DNA of 64,000 bases, taken from assembly GCF_902167145.1 (NCBI RefSeq), contig NC_050105.1, positions 121,227,898 through 121,291,897 of the forward strand, written 5' to 3'. The notes under the pieces are model-generated. The model was not told the origin of the DNA. It did not search any database and saw only the letters and a program-made list of their open reading frames with translations. This DNA comes from Zea mays. Lineage: Eukaryota; Streptophyta; Magnoliopsida; Poales; Poaceae. The translations under genes were made by a program, and so were the position numbers. Each line of letters opens with the position of its first letter. Within the stretch, counting starts at the first letter, position 1. Below are positions 10,901 to 22,821 of the stretch, in pieces.

Positions 10901-12367
10901 CTAAATCAGCTAAAGCTTGAGTCAATCATTTTGCAAAGGGTAATTGATGCTCAAAAGGATAATCTGGGTATGAAGCACATACGAGAGAAGATAAGGGCTG
11001 GAGTAGCCAAGTGTTTCAAGGAAGACGATCAAGGTGTGATATGGTTTAAAAACCGCATAGTTGTGCCAAAGAACGAAGAACTCCGCCAGCAAATTCTTGA
11101 TGAAGCACATCTTAGTCGTTATTCTATTCATCTCGGAAGCACTAAGATGTACCAAGATTTAAAGCAGCATTACTGGTGGACAAAGATGAAGATTGAAATT
11201 GCACGCTATGTGGCTAGATGTGACACTTGCAGACATGTCAAGGCCATACACATGAAAACTGCTGGTCCATTACAATCTTTGCCAATCCCAACATGGAAAT
11301 GGGAAGACATCAGTATGGACTTTATTGTGGGATTGCCCAGGACAGCCAAAGGGTATGATTCTATTTGGGTTATCGTTGATCGACTCACAAAGGTTGCCCA
11401 CTTCTTACCTGTCAGGGTCACATATACAGTAGCCACTTATGCAGCATTATACATTGCCCGTATTCTCAGTCTGCATGGTGTTCCGAAGACCATTGTGTCG
11501 GATCGTGGACCTCAATTTGTAGCCAAGTTCTGGGAAGCACTTCACAACTCCTTGGGTACTAAATTACTCCACAGTTCGGCTTATCATCCTCAAACCAGTG
11601 GGCAAACTGAGAGGGTCAATCAAATACTGGAAGATATGCTGCGGGCATGTGTTCTGGACTTCTCACAAAGATGGGATGAATGTTTGCCCTTAGCGGAATT
11701 TTCATACAATAACAGTTATCAAGAAAGTATCAAGATGGCACCTTTTGAAGCTTTATATGGGCGACGGTGTCGAACTTCGCTAAATTGGTCTGAACCTGGA
11801 GAAAGATACTTCTTTAGGCCTGATATGGTAAAAGAGGTCGAAGAAAAGGTTCAGAAAATTGTTCATAATATGAAGAAAGCTCAGACTCGACAAAAGAGTT
11901 ATGCAGACCGACGACGACAACCCTTATGCTTTCTGGTAGGCGATTATGTCTACTTAAAAGTTTCACCAATGAAGGGTGTATCGCGTTTCGGGGTTAAAGG
12001 GAAGCTTGCACCCAGATACATTGGTCCATTCTTGGTGCTTGAGCAATGTGGACCAGTGGCATATCGACTCCAACTACCTGAAACATTGTCTGCTGTGCAT
12101 AATGTGTTCCACGTGTCACAATTGAAAAAGTGTCTTCGGGTTCCCGATCGAACCATTGAAGTGACTGATGTTGTCCTGGAACCAGATTTAACATACTCGG
12201 AACATCCTATTCGAGTCTTGGATCAAAAGGACAGGATCACCCAAAGAAAGACTCTCAAATTCTACAAAATACAGTGGAACCAGCATTCTGAAGATGAGGC
12301 TACATGGGAAACTCAAGACTTCTTGAATAAGAATTTCCCAGGCTTCCTAGCCTCATATAAATTGTAA
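7907..12367 (+). CDS. Gag-Pol polyprotein of C with C-terminal chromodomain
   Basis: One frame from the ATG at 7907 (just after TTTGCCACAG) to the TAA at 12365, but codon 6 is TGA (7922-7924). The next in-frame ATG is at 8057, so the true start may be 8057 or a spliced upstream exon. Domains, numbered from 7907: gag, residues 70-300; CCHC zinc knuckle [14 protein letters not shown] at about 317; protease [10 protein letters not shown] at 396; RT with FIDD at 709-711; RNase H with CDAS at 857; integrase HHCC near 1065-1115 and DD35E at D1138, D1199, E1235; GPY/F near 1365; chromodomain about 1430-1480. The chromodomain keeps one tryptophan but lacks the other cage aromatics (group II). Otherwise intact, so possibly a young element. 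Confidence 0.93.
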
Positions 12368-12483
12368 AGTCTGTATAGCTGTGTAATAAAGAAGTGACCC
12401 CCACATCACCCCTGTCTTGTACTAGAAATAAGGAAATAAAAATGTGATGTGTTTCCTTTACCATTACCTACCCTAGGATTTTT

Positions 12484-12518
12484 AATCTCGGGACGAGATT
12501 CTTTTATGGGGGGAAGGA
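12484..12518 (+). other. Hairpin and polypurine tract of C
   Basis: AATCTCG and CGAGATT form a 7-bp stem with a GGA loop (12484-12500), followed by TTTTATGGGGGGAAGGA directly before the 3' LTR. The purine tract primes plus-strand DNA synthesis. The same hairpin precedes the tract in element E. Confidence 0.85.
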
Positions 12519-15500
12519 TGTAACACCCCTGGTGTTACTGTAACTAAAACTTGAGCATGGCATCATAAGCATTGGCATTGCATATGTTTGATACACCTAG
12601 AGTGCATTCACTAGGCAAAAATTTCAAACAAGTTATATTGTTTTAATGTTTTGCAAATAGGACCCTGAATAGGAAGCTTTAACCCTAAATAGGGATTAAA
12701 GGGGTAAAACTTAACCTAAGATGAGAAAACCTAAAAGCTTTAGGGTAAAAGTCATAAAATGACCCCAAAAATAAAGTTGAATCACATTTATACCCCTGGG
12801 ATACCAGAAACCCTAATTGGAGCCCTAGAAAACCCTGAAACCAAACTCTAGGGGCTTATGTGCAAAAGTGATCAACCTTTGGACTAAAGTGTAAAAACTA
12901 CCATGTTTAAACATATAAAGTCATTTGGTTCACAAATATGTGGCCTTGAAAGCCAAACCCTAAGTTTTGGACTTAAATGCAAAATGGACCTCAATTGAGT
13001 TCTATTCTAAGTCTGAAAATCAGAGAATTGGCTCAACTTTGGAGCTTTGCATCTTTCAAATTATAGGGTTTTTGCCCTAGGTCACCACATCAAAATTGTA
13101 GCCCAATTATAGGAGAACAACTTTGCTAAAGAGTGTGAGCTCAGTTGTTAAGAAAAATTTGGAGATAATCATGCTTAAACTTTGGCTGTCAGGCTGGATT
13201 CATTCTGAAATTCAGCTTTTCAGTGTAACAGGGTCAACTTTGAGTATGAATTCAACCTTGATCCAGTGCTCAAATAAGTTTAAACCCTATAGTCGAGTTG
13301 TAGCTGGTATGTAGCACGACAACTTTGATGCAGAGACTTGGACCTGTTGCCACATGGAATTAAGAGAAATTGGAGCTCCAAAGTACTCTGTCAGCTGCTC
13401 TGAATTGGTGTTCGCCATTGTACAGTAGCTAAAACAGATAAGGTCGCCAGCGCGGCTGTCTTCACCGCCGGTGGCTTTCCACCATGATTCACGTCGCCGG
13501 CGTCACGATTCGCGCTCGGGTATGTGGATAACTTCGCGGCGTCAAAAGATCGTCCCCGCCCATGACCTGGACACCACACCGACTAGCCGTAGTCCATCTC
13601 CCCTGGCTCACCGCCCGCGGTAAAGTGCTCACCGTCGACCGCCGCCTCTCGGCCGTGCGCCGCGTGGCTCAATCCTTCCACCGCGTCGCTGTAACTTGCT
13701 ACTGCTGTCAAATCAACGCCGGTGAGGTTGCCACGGCGTAGGACACTAATTCGCGTGCGCCAGTGCCTTCTTCCTCATCTCCGACCGCCGCGTGTCTCAT
13801 CCAAATTCGCGGCCACCGCCCGTCCTCCCTATAAATTGAGCCCATAACTAGCTCCGTGAGGTCGTCAGCTAACTAGCCACCGCTAATCGGCCACAATCAT
13901 CCACCCGTGAGCTCGAATTCGGAGTTCCCCCCAAATCTCTTTCCGCCACCGTGAAACAAGCTTCACCGTCGTCAGCCCAACTCCGGTTAGCTCCTCCCCT
14001 CTGCTCCCTTGTTTAAGCATTCTTATGCGTCTACGATGCTTGCTGAGCCATTGAATTGAACTGAGAGTTCTCTGGTCGCCGGGAACACGGCTGTCTTGCC
14101 GCGATGCTCACGGCCACCGTGGCCAGAGCTCCATAGTCGATTATAAACGCAATTAAGTTAGGGGAAATGATCATGGTAACCCCGATTTCATGTCCGCCGC
14201 TCGGAGAACCCAGCCATAGCCTCAATCGGCCGGTCCAGGACCTCGCAGGAGTCTCTCCGCGCGCGTCGCCGTCGTGGACCGCCCACTGCGAAGAAATAGA
14301 ACATCAGGGGCATTTCTGCAAATCGTCAGTGACTCTGTTAAACAGTGAGAGAACCTGTTTGCGATTAGTAAAAACCCCGAGTCCCTTTCTGCAAAGCTGC
14401 CAGGGCGCGGGCGCGCGCGGGCGCCTTTCTGCCCTAGCTGGGCCGCCTGGGCTGGATTCGGCCCAGTGCTGTTCAATTGTTTTTCTTTTTCTTTTATCTC
14501 CAGAGCCAAAACAATTATAGAAAAATATAGAAAAATGCTAAAATTGTGAAACTAATTTTCCTAGGCTTGTTATTTTCCCTAGAATTTAATAAAAATAGTT
14601 TTGTGATTTTTAGTGGAAATAAGAAATTTTAGGGTATTTAAAGGAGTTAAAAGTATTAGTTATGGATTTTTAGAAAATAATTGGTAACTCCAAAAATGAT
14701 CAAAATTTTTATATGAGTTCCTCATAATATTTAGAAGCCTTGGGTAGAGTTTGAATTGATTTGGACCTTGTTTGATCACCAAAACCCAAAACCACCCCCC
14801 TGCCCTATGAACTCCTTTACCGACTCCGGAAACCCTAAGTTCCCGGAATTCCGTGAAGGAAAGTTGTATTCAAGACATAAATAATAAGTTTATGTTACCT
14901 TTGCATCCTCATGAGCATCCCATGGCATCCATTCTTATACATATGTATGGTTATGGTTAGAACGTGAAGAAGAAATCGAAGTAACTGAAGAGGAGACACC
15001 ACCACCACCTTCGGAGTCTCAGGCCGGGAATTGTTTTTACTTTGATATCTGCGGATCTGAGCCTGATTCACCTGTGAACGAAGGCAAGCCTCGGTGCATG
15101 CAACCCCTTTCCTTGTGTTTTTAAATACTTTTTGCACACTTAAGTCTAGTGAAATGTGCATTAGGTTCATAGGAGTTACCTGAAAACCTTTGATGCATTG
15201 CTTTCCTTGATATCCATACCTTTATAGATACTTATGTGAAGTATCAAAATATGATTTACAAAAATGCTTAGCCTTGCTTAGATCTTGTGGATAGAGGTTG
15301 TCCTCAATTTAACCATGGAGAGGATGGCTTCTACCTGCAAGAATATTTTCATTTGGAGCAATAGTTGGATCTTACTGCAAAGTTCCCTGTGATGCTCTTT
15401 CATCCTAAGGAACAGACACAATCCTAAGGATGGAAATGCTTAAATTGAGACTTGGGTTAGGAACAGGTGATGTTCTACCTAGGTTGGTTAAGGATTAACG

Positions 15501-16544
15501 CGTATGTAGGCGTGCTGACCGAGGACCCTTTAACTGGTCACATGCCTCGTCATGGGTAAGCCTTGCCTCGGGCAGACTAAGGCCGGAATAAGATAACACG
15601 AAATGGGCGTGGAGCGGTGGCGAGAGTAGCGTGTACCCTCCGTGGCAAGAGGCTGGACGGTGGTGTATCTGTGCTCTCGGTTTGCGTGAACCTGATCCGG
15701 TCTTAAGAACCCCGGTGGCGGGTTGACATATGCAAGGGTTAAGTGCTACATATGTCGTGTGATTGGAGATCCTCAGCTGAGTATAATCGATTCGGATCGC
15801 CGTACCTTCGCGGTTATGAAGACTTGGTCACTTTTCTACAACGTAAGTCAGGATGTGAACACGATGGATAAAAATGATGTTGTCTTGATGTGATGTGAAA
15901 TTAGACTAGATGCAAATAGAGTCTATTAATACTTAATATGGCGTTAAAAGATTGAAAGTAAGGACTCACTTTAGTAAGCTACTTCTGCAAAAGTATAAGT
16001 TGATTTTTGCTAAAGCCTCTCCTTGACTCCTATTTATCCAGCATACCCTTGAGAGTCTTTTCCTTAGTCGGGTAAGACTTGCTGAGTAATTCCATACTCA
16101 GGGTTTATCCCTTTGTTGTTTTTAGGTGAGAAAGCGACAAATTTTTGTTGCTTTTGCTCCAAGGTGGTACCAAATGAAGAAAAACAAGACTAAAGTGCGG
16201 GAGGACTTGGTCCTCCACATAGGATCTTTTGCTTTAAACTTATCGGGAGGAGTCTGTGCCTCCCTTGGTTTGTATAATATTACTACTCTGCACTCACTTT
16301 TAGTTTGGTCTGTAATAAAATAACTCAAGCTTGCTTTTGAAATAAATGTAAGTTTATGTAATTGCTTCCGCATTTCTTTATCTCCGATGTTCTGTAATGT
16401 CTGCAAGACGGGTGAAACGTTCCTGGTGAGGTAAGGAAAGATACCGAGCTTGTCAAGTGACTTAGGAACATCTATAGGGTGTCTGATGTCCGTGGGACAA
16501 GGACAACTGTAGGTGGGCCTAATTACTTGGGAGGTTCCGTCACA
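12519..16544 (+). repeat. 3' LTR of element C
   Basis: Near-identical to 2875-6899, same termini (TGTAACACC...GTCACA). Followed by target duplication ACAGC at 16545-16549. Contains the terminal hairpin at 12520-12538 and the TATAAA at 13830-13835. Confidence 0.95.
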
Positions 16545-16882
16545 ACAGCCGACGAGGTGCCGCCTCCTGCTCGGCCATGGCTGCCCCGCCTCCTCCTCCG
16601 TCGGCGGGGGAGGCGACGGGACAAACCCGAATGTTGTTCTTCCGCCACGTGGGGAAGACGTCGTTGATTCTGCCGCCGGCGGGCGGGTTGTCGGCCGCCA
16701 TTGTCGCTGTCGCGCGGCGGAGGAAGGAGTATCATGTCGTAGCTGCCGTCGAGGGACATGAACTCAAGACTCCCGAAACGGAGAATCGTCCCGGGTTGGA
16801 GAGGTTGCTGGAGACTACCCATCTGGAGCTTGACGGGAAGCTGTTCGTCAACACGCAGCAGTCCCCTACCTGGCGCGCCAAC
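16545..16882 (-). other. Huck-1 leader and primer-binding site
   Basis: Stretch between Huck-1's 5' LTR and the C insertion. On the minus strand TGGCGCGCCAGGTAGGGG (16880-16863) starts 2 nt after the LTR and is the same primer site as in Huck-2 (58051-58034) and element F (58708-58725). The rest is untranslated leader and the upstream end of gag; it matches 57720-58053 of Huck-2. Confidence 0.85.
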
Positions 16883-18483
16883 TGTCGGTGTTTCGACCCC
16901 GGGGGGTCCCTGGACCGACGAGTAAATTGTCGCCGCGTGTCCCAGCCCAGATGGGTCGGCGCGAGACGGAGCACGAAGGGGGGAAAAAGGAAATGAGGCA
17001 GGCAAAAGGGGAAACCCGCGACCTTCGTGTTGTCCTGCACCCTGGTCGGGTGCGCTTGCAGTAGGGGGTTACAAGCGTCCGCGTGGGAGAGAGTGAGAGA
17101 CCTTACGCGTTGTCCCGTTCCCCCGCGCGGCCAACCTTTTTTGTATGAGAGCCCTGGACCTTCCTTTTATAGGCGTAAGGAGGGGGCCCAGGTGTACAAT
17201 AGGGGATGTAGCAGTGTGCTAACGTGTCTAGCAGAGAGGAGCTAGAGCCCTAAGTACATGCCGTCGTGGCAGCCGGAGAGGTTTTGGCACCCTGTTCATG
17301 TGATGTCGTGGTCGTCGGAGGAGCGCTGGAGCCTTGCGGAAGGACAGCTGTCGGGGCTGTCGAGTCCTTGCTGACGTCTCCTTGCTTCCGTAAGGGGCTG
17401 AGAGCCGCCGTCGTCATGGAGCACGCGGGGCGCCATCATTATTTGTTTACCGGGGCGAGCCAGATGGGACACCGGTCTTGTCCCCCATAGCCTGAGCGAG
17501 CTAGGGATAGGGTAATGATGACTCCCCCTGTGATGTGGTCGGCCCGAGCCCTAGGTTGGGCGAGGCGGAGGCTCCTCCGAGGTCGAGGTCGAATCTGTCT
17601 TTCGAGGTCGAGGTCGAGTGTGAGCCCTGGGTCGGGCGAGGCGGAGACCGTCGTCCGAGGCCAAGGCTGAGTCCGAGCCCTGGGGTCGGGCGAGGCGGAG
17701 TTCGTCGTCTTCCGGAGCCGAGGTTGAGTCCGAGCCCTGGGGTCGGGCGAGGCGGAGTTCGTCGTCTTCCGAGGCCGAGCCTGAGTCCGAGCCCTGGGGT
17801 CGGGCGAGGCGGAGTCCGTCGTCTTCCAGAGTCGAGGCTGAGTCCGAGCCCTAGGGTCAGGCGAGGCGGAGTTCGTCGTCTTCCGAGGCCAAGCCTGAGT
17901 TCGAGCCCTAGGGTCGGGCGAGGCGGAGTCCGTCGTCTTCCGGAGCCGAGGCTAAGTCCGAGCCCTAGGGTCAGGCGAGGCGGAGCTTCCTATGGCGCCC
18001 GAGGCCAGACTTGGCTGCTGTCAGCCTCACTCTGTCGAGTGGCACAACAGTCGGAGTGACGCAAGCGGCGCTGTTTTCTTGTCAGGTTGGTCAGTGGAGC
18101 GGCGAAGTGACTGCGGTCACTTCGGCTCTGTCGACTGAAGAGCGCGCGTCAGGATAAGGTGTCAGGCCATCCTTGCATTAAATGCTCCTGTGATATGGTC
18201 GGTTGGCGTGGCGATCTGGCCAAGGTTGCTTCTCTGCGAAGACTGGGCCTCGGGCGAGCCGAAGGTGTGTCCGTTGCTTGAGGGGGCCCTCGGGCGAGAC
18301 GTGAATCCTCTGGGGTCGGCTGCCCTTGCCCGAGGCTGGGCTCGGGCGAGGCGAGATCATGTCCCTTGAGTGGACTGAGCCTTGACTTAATCGCACCCAT
18401 CAGGCCTTTGCAGCTTTGTGCTGATGGGGGTTACCGGCTGAGATTAGGAGTCTTGGGGGTGCCCCTAATTATGGTCCCCGACA
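16883..18483 (-). repeat. 5' LTR of Huck-1
   Basis: 1,601 bp, + strand ends TGTCGGTG...CCCCGACA. Minus-strand TATAAAA (complement of 17165-17171, in CCTTTTATAGG) is the likely core promoter; Huck-2 has the same at 34363-34369. The middle holds a GC-rich tandem array. Confidence 0.9.
17545..17990. repeat. Tandem array in Huck-1 LTR (57-bp unit)
   Basis: Degenerate repeats of a unit containing GAGTCCGAGCCCTGGGGTCG and GGCGAGGCGGAG, period mostly 57 bp. Because the unit is a multiple of three, one frame stays open and translates to a repeated Arg/Ser/Pro-rich 19-mer; I do not regard that as a gene. Confidence 0.8.
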
Positions 18484-18832
18484 AATAAAATATATGAATA
18501 ATCTTTTGTGTTTTTGATATTTCATTCCCTTATGTTTTATATTTGTTATATTTCATCCTACATTGTTTTATAATTTTAATCACGAAGGTATGACCTTCGT
18601 GATATCTTGCTCATGGCCTTCGTCCGAAGTTCATTAAATCCTTGGGGAGATAATGCTTCAGTGGACGAAGGGCATTAATATTTAACATTTTATGATATCT
18701 TGCTCATGGCCTTTGTCCGAAGTTCATTAAATCCTTGGGGAGATAATGCTTCAGTGGACGAAGGGCATTAATATTTAACATTTTATGTTGCCTTGTTCTT
18801 AACTCATAGCATTTGAGAACAAGTCCCCAACA
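18484..18832 (+). repeat. 5' LTR remnant of B with 93-bp tandem duplication
   Basis: Right part of the LTR, ending GTCCCCAACA. It contains two copies of a 93-bp unit (18601-18693, 18694-18786); the 3' LTR has the same pair (27686-27778, 27779-27870). The solo LTR at 28256 has one copy only. I saw about five differences from the 3' LTR over this stretch. Confidence 0.9.
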
Positions 18833-18851
18833 TTGGCGCTCACCTCCGGTG
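18833..18851 (+). other. Primer-binding site of B
   Basis: TTGGCGCTCACCTCCGGTG directly follows the LTR end. Position is right for a primer site; I cannot name the tRNA. Confidence 0.55.
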
Positions 18852-18875
18852 AACTCACTTCCACTTTTTGAGTTG

Positions 18876-21800
18876 ATGGCTTCGTTCAACAACCAAGCTG
18901 GAGCTGCTTCGGCTACAAAGCTGGTACTCCCGATAACAGACGATTCATGCTCAGAGCCGGCCAACAAGAAGCAAAAGAAGGAGGCACAGAGAAGGGTACA
19001 ACATGTCGGGTGCAGGGACCCTTCATCAAGTCAAGATGGTCCCATATCCCAATTACCTTCTCCCAAGAGGACCTTCAGCTCAAGGATTACCCTCACAATG
19101 ATGCTATGGTTATTTCTTGCGTTATCAAAGGATTTCTGGTCCACAATGTTCTAGTTGATACAGGCAGTGAAGCGGATATTATATTTGCTAAGGCCTTCAG
19201 ACAGATGCAAGAGCCAGAGGATAAGATTCATGATGCTACACACCCTCTTTGTGGCTTCAGAGGAAGGCAGATTCTAGCGCTCGGCAAGATCACGATGCCA
19301 GTGACCTTCGGATTTGTCAACAATACAAGGACTGAGCAAGTTGTGTTTGATATTGTCGACATGGAGTACCCCTACAATGCAATCATTGGTCGTGGGACAC
19401 TTAATGCTTTTGAAGCAATTCTTCATCTAGCATATCTATGCATGAAGATACCTTCGGATCAAGGGCCTATTGCTATTCATGGAAGTTAGGAAGCTGCCAG
19501 AAAGGCTGAAGGAAACTGGACAGATTCAAAAGCAATTCATAATATAGATGGAACCGAAGCTTGTGAGCAGTACAAGTAAAGAAGGGAGAAGGTTGCTTCG
19601 GCCGATCATCCGAAGCCCATGCTCTTATGTGAAGATATAGCAGAGCAGAAGGTATTGCTGGGATCTCAACTGTCTGAGGAACAAGAGAAAACTTTAACAA
19701 GGTTTTTGTTCAACAACAAAGATGTCTTCGCATGGTCAGCCAATGATCTCTGTGGTGTCAACAGGGATGTCATTGAACACTCGCTCAATGTCGATCCATC
19801 CTTCAGACCCAGAAAGCAGAGGCTTCGGAAAATGTCTGATGACAAAGCCGAAGGTGCTCGGAATGAAGTGAAAAGACTTCTTAGTGCTGGAGTCATCAGA
19901 GAAGTAAAATACCCAGAATGGCTAGCCAACACTGTTATGGTGAAGAAGGCCAATGGTAAATGGAGAATGTGCATTGATTTTACTGATCTCAACAAGTCTT
20001 GTCCGAAGGATGAGTTCCCATTACCAAGAATAGATTCTCTAGTAAACGCAGCAACTTCGTCAGAACTCATGAGTCTACTAGATTGTTATTCAGGCTACCA
20101 TCAAATCTGGATGAAGAATGAAGATGAGCCAAAAACCAGCTTCATAACCCCCAGTGGTACATATTGTTATCTTCGGATGCCTGAGGGGCTCAAGAATGCT
20201 GGAGGAAGCTTCAGTAGAATGACAGCGAAAGTCCTTCATTCTCAGATAGGCAGAAATGTGCTAACATATGTTGATGATATTATAGTAAAAAGCATGAAGC
20301 AAGCAAATCGCATTGCTGATCTGCAGGAAACATTTGCTAACTTTAGGCAAGCTGGCCTGAAGTTGAATCCAGAAAAATGTGTCTTCGGAGTAAAGAAGGG
20401 TAAATTCCTTGGTTGTCTAGTTTCAACAAAAGGGATAGAAGCTAATCCGAATAAAATCGAAGCTATTCTTCGGATGGAGCCGCCAAGCACAAAGAAGGGG
20501 GCTCAACGACTGACAGGAAGACTGGCATCTTTGAATCGATTCATATCTAGATCAGCAGAGAGAAATTTACCATTCTTTGAAGTGCTGAAGTCGACCGAAG
20601 TCTTTCAATGGAGATCAGCTCAGCAGAAAGCCTTCGAAGAGCTGAAGCTGTACCTAATAGACCTAACGACGCTAACTCCACCCACGCCAGGGGCTCCTCT
20701 GCTATTGTATGTGGCAGCTTCGCACTCTGCAGTGAGTGCGGCACTTGTATAGGAGAAGCTTGAAGAACAAAATAAAAAGCAAGTCCCAGTATATTTTGTC
20801 TATGAAGTGTTGAGCTTGTCAAAGAAAAATTACACAGAGTTGGAGAAAGTGCTATATGCTGTGTTAATGGCTTCCAGAAAGCTTCGACATTATTTCCAGA
20901 CTTATCATATAGTTGTTCCTTCGTCACAGCCTCTGAAGGATATTATGAGGAACAGAGAAGCTACTGGAAGGGTTGGAAAGTGGGCCGCGGAGCTCAATGA
21001 ATTCACCATTGATTACGTGCATAGATCTTCAATTCAATCCTAGGCGCTAGCAGACTTCATTGCTGACTAGACGTCAGGGGCTCACGAAAAAGGACAAACA
21101 AGGATACCGAAGCTTGGACGATGTTCTGCGATGGTTCTTGGGGAACCTTCGATGCAGGAGCAGCTGCGGTCCTAGTAGCACCTTCAAAAGTCAAAACATG
21201 TTTTGCAGTCAAACTGGACTTCAGTTGCACAAATAATATTGCTGAGTACGAAGCACTTCTTTTGGGGCTTCGAAAACTAAGGGCAATGGGAATAAGAAGG
21301 GCTATCCTAAAGACTGATTCTCAAGTTATTGTTGGTCATGTGGATAAGAGCAGCAGGGCACGAGATCCGAAGCTAGAAAAATATCTGGATGCAGTTCGAA
21401 GGTTGGAAGCTTCCTTCGAAGGGTTTTCTATCAAAAATATTCCAAGAGGTTAAAATGAGCATGCGGATTTGCTAGCCAAATCAGTGGCTCAGGGGCTCCC
21501 CTTACCCTCCGAAGTATTTTTTGAAACAATAAAAGCACCTTCGGTTGAGCTCATGGAAAGAGCAGTGCTCACTATTTATCCAGTGCACAGTGAAGACTGG
21601 AGAACTGAAATAATATCTTTTCTTCAAGGAAATTGTCTTTCAAGTGACGAAGCTTACAACAAAAGAATGGAGGCAAGAACAAGACCATATGTCATGATAG
21701 AAGGGGAATTGTATAAACATGGAGTTTGTTCACCACTCCTTAAATGTTTATCAAGAACCAAAGGTATCGAATTGATGAAGGAGATACACGCAGGTCTGTG

Positions 21801-22821
21801 TGGATCTCACATCGGATCTAGGCCCTTGTTGGGAAAAAATTTTCGTCAAGGATTTTATTGGCCGAAGGCAGCTTCGGATGCAGCAGAGTTAGTTCAAAAA
21901 TGTGAAGGCTGTCAAAAATGTGCAAGAGATCAGAAACAACCTTCGTCTCTAACTCAGTTAATACAGCCCACTTGGCCCTTTCAAAGGTGGGGCCTCGATT
22001 TGCTAGGCCCACTTCCGCTAGCTCAAGGAAATCTAAAATATGTTGTAGTGGCGGTAGAATATTTTTCCAAGTGGATTGAGGCGAAGCCTTTAGCCACAAT
22101 AACTTCAGTCACTGTCCAGAAATTTTTTTGGCAAAATATTGTTTGTCGCTTTAGAGTGCCGAAGGCTATTACTGTGGACAACGGAACACAGTTCGATGCT
22201 GAAGCTTTCAAAGAGTTTTGTGAACAAATTGGCACGAAGATTCATTTTGCATTGGTCAGACATCCGGAGTCAAATGGACTTGTTGAAAGAGCTAATGGCA
22301 TTATAATGACGGGAATAATGAAGTTAATCTTCAATCAGCCCAGAGGAAAGTGGCCAGATGAATTGATCAAAGTGGTGTGGAGCCACAACACAACAATATC
22401 AAGGTCAACTGGTTTTACACCATTTAAATTATTGTTTGGTGACGAAGCAATAACCCCAGAAGAAGCTAAAGCAGGATCAATAAGAACAGTGGCTTCGACA
22501 GAGGACGAAGCTGATTATTCTGTGGCAAAAGATGCTATAGAAGGGATCATGCTTCAGGCTGTGGAGAACATCAATAAATATCAAGCCGAAACAACAAAAT
22601 GGCGTGACAGAAAAGTTCGGTTAAAAAACATCAAGCCAGGGCACTTGGTACTTCGAAGAGTTGCCAACCCAAATACAGTAGGCAAGCTACAGTTGAAGTG
22701 GGAAGGATCTTTTCTGGTAGTATCTTCGTCAAGACCCGGTTCTTACAAATTGAAGGATATGGACGGCAACGACATTCCTAGATCTTGGAATGCGGATGAG
22801 CTTCGGCGATATTATGTATAG
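18876..22821 (+). pseudogene. B polyprotein remnant: protease, RT, dual RNase H, integrase; gag missing
   Basis: Short basic leader peptide, then protease (VLVDTGSEADIIF near 19150), RT (YVDDIIVKS near 20270), a first RNase H without the usual DAS motif, a second RNase H (MFCDGSWG near 21121, EYEALLLGLRKL), integrase HHCC (21790-21920) and core (VDNGTQF, HPESNGLVERANG), ending at a TAG at 22819-22821. Only about 300 nt separate the primer site from the protease, so the roughly 1.5-kb gag is absent. In-frame stops: TAG 19487, TAA 19577, TAG 20750, TAG 21041, TAG 21068, TAA 21451, plus a frameshift near 21105. Non-autonomous and dead. Confidence 0.85.

Larger units (their letters stand above)
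2875..16544 (+). mobile_element. Complete chromovirus-type Gypsy element C (Tekay/Del clade)
   Basis: 13.67-kb element with near-identical LTRs of about 4.03 kb (2875-6899 and 12519-16544), primer site at 6902-6913, an upstream ORF, one gag-pol frame ending in a chromodomain, and a polypurine tract at 12503-12518. It is flanked by a 5-bp target duplication (one mismatch) and inserted in the 5' region of Huck-1. The LTRs differ only at scattered positions by eye, so insertion is recent. LTR length and C-terminal chromodomain suggest the Tekay/Del clade; I do not assign a family name. Confidence 0.95.
1..18483 (-). mobile_element. Huck-like Gypsy (Tat clade) element, copy 1, split by element C
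   Basis: Minus-strand LTR retrotransposon. Its 5' LTR is at 16883-18483, its primer site at 16863-16880, and its leader and the upstream part of gag occupy 16545-16882. Gag and protease continue at 2874-1 after interruption by element C. The 3' half lies off the left edge. Read on the minus strand the LTR starts TGTCGGGGACCATAATTAGG, which I recall as maize Huck. The element sits inside the 5' LTR of element B: the sequence right of 18483 (AATAAAATATATGAA) matches the interior of B's 3' LTR near 27569. Clade assignment is firm; the family name is from memory. Confidence 0.85.

Noticed and set aside
17535..18059. Repeated 19-residue 'protein' in the Huck-1 LTR
   Set aside because: A by-product of a tandem DNA array with a period divisible by three; on the strand opposite to the element and without a gene context.
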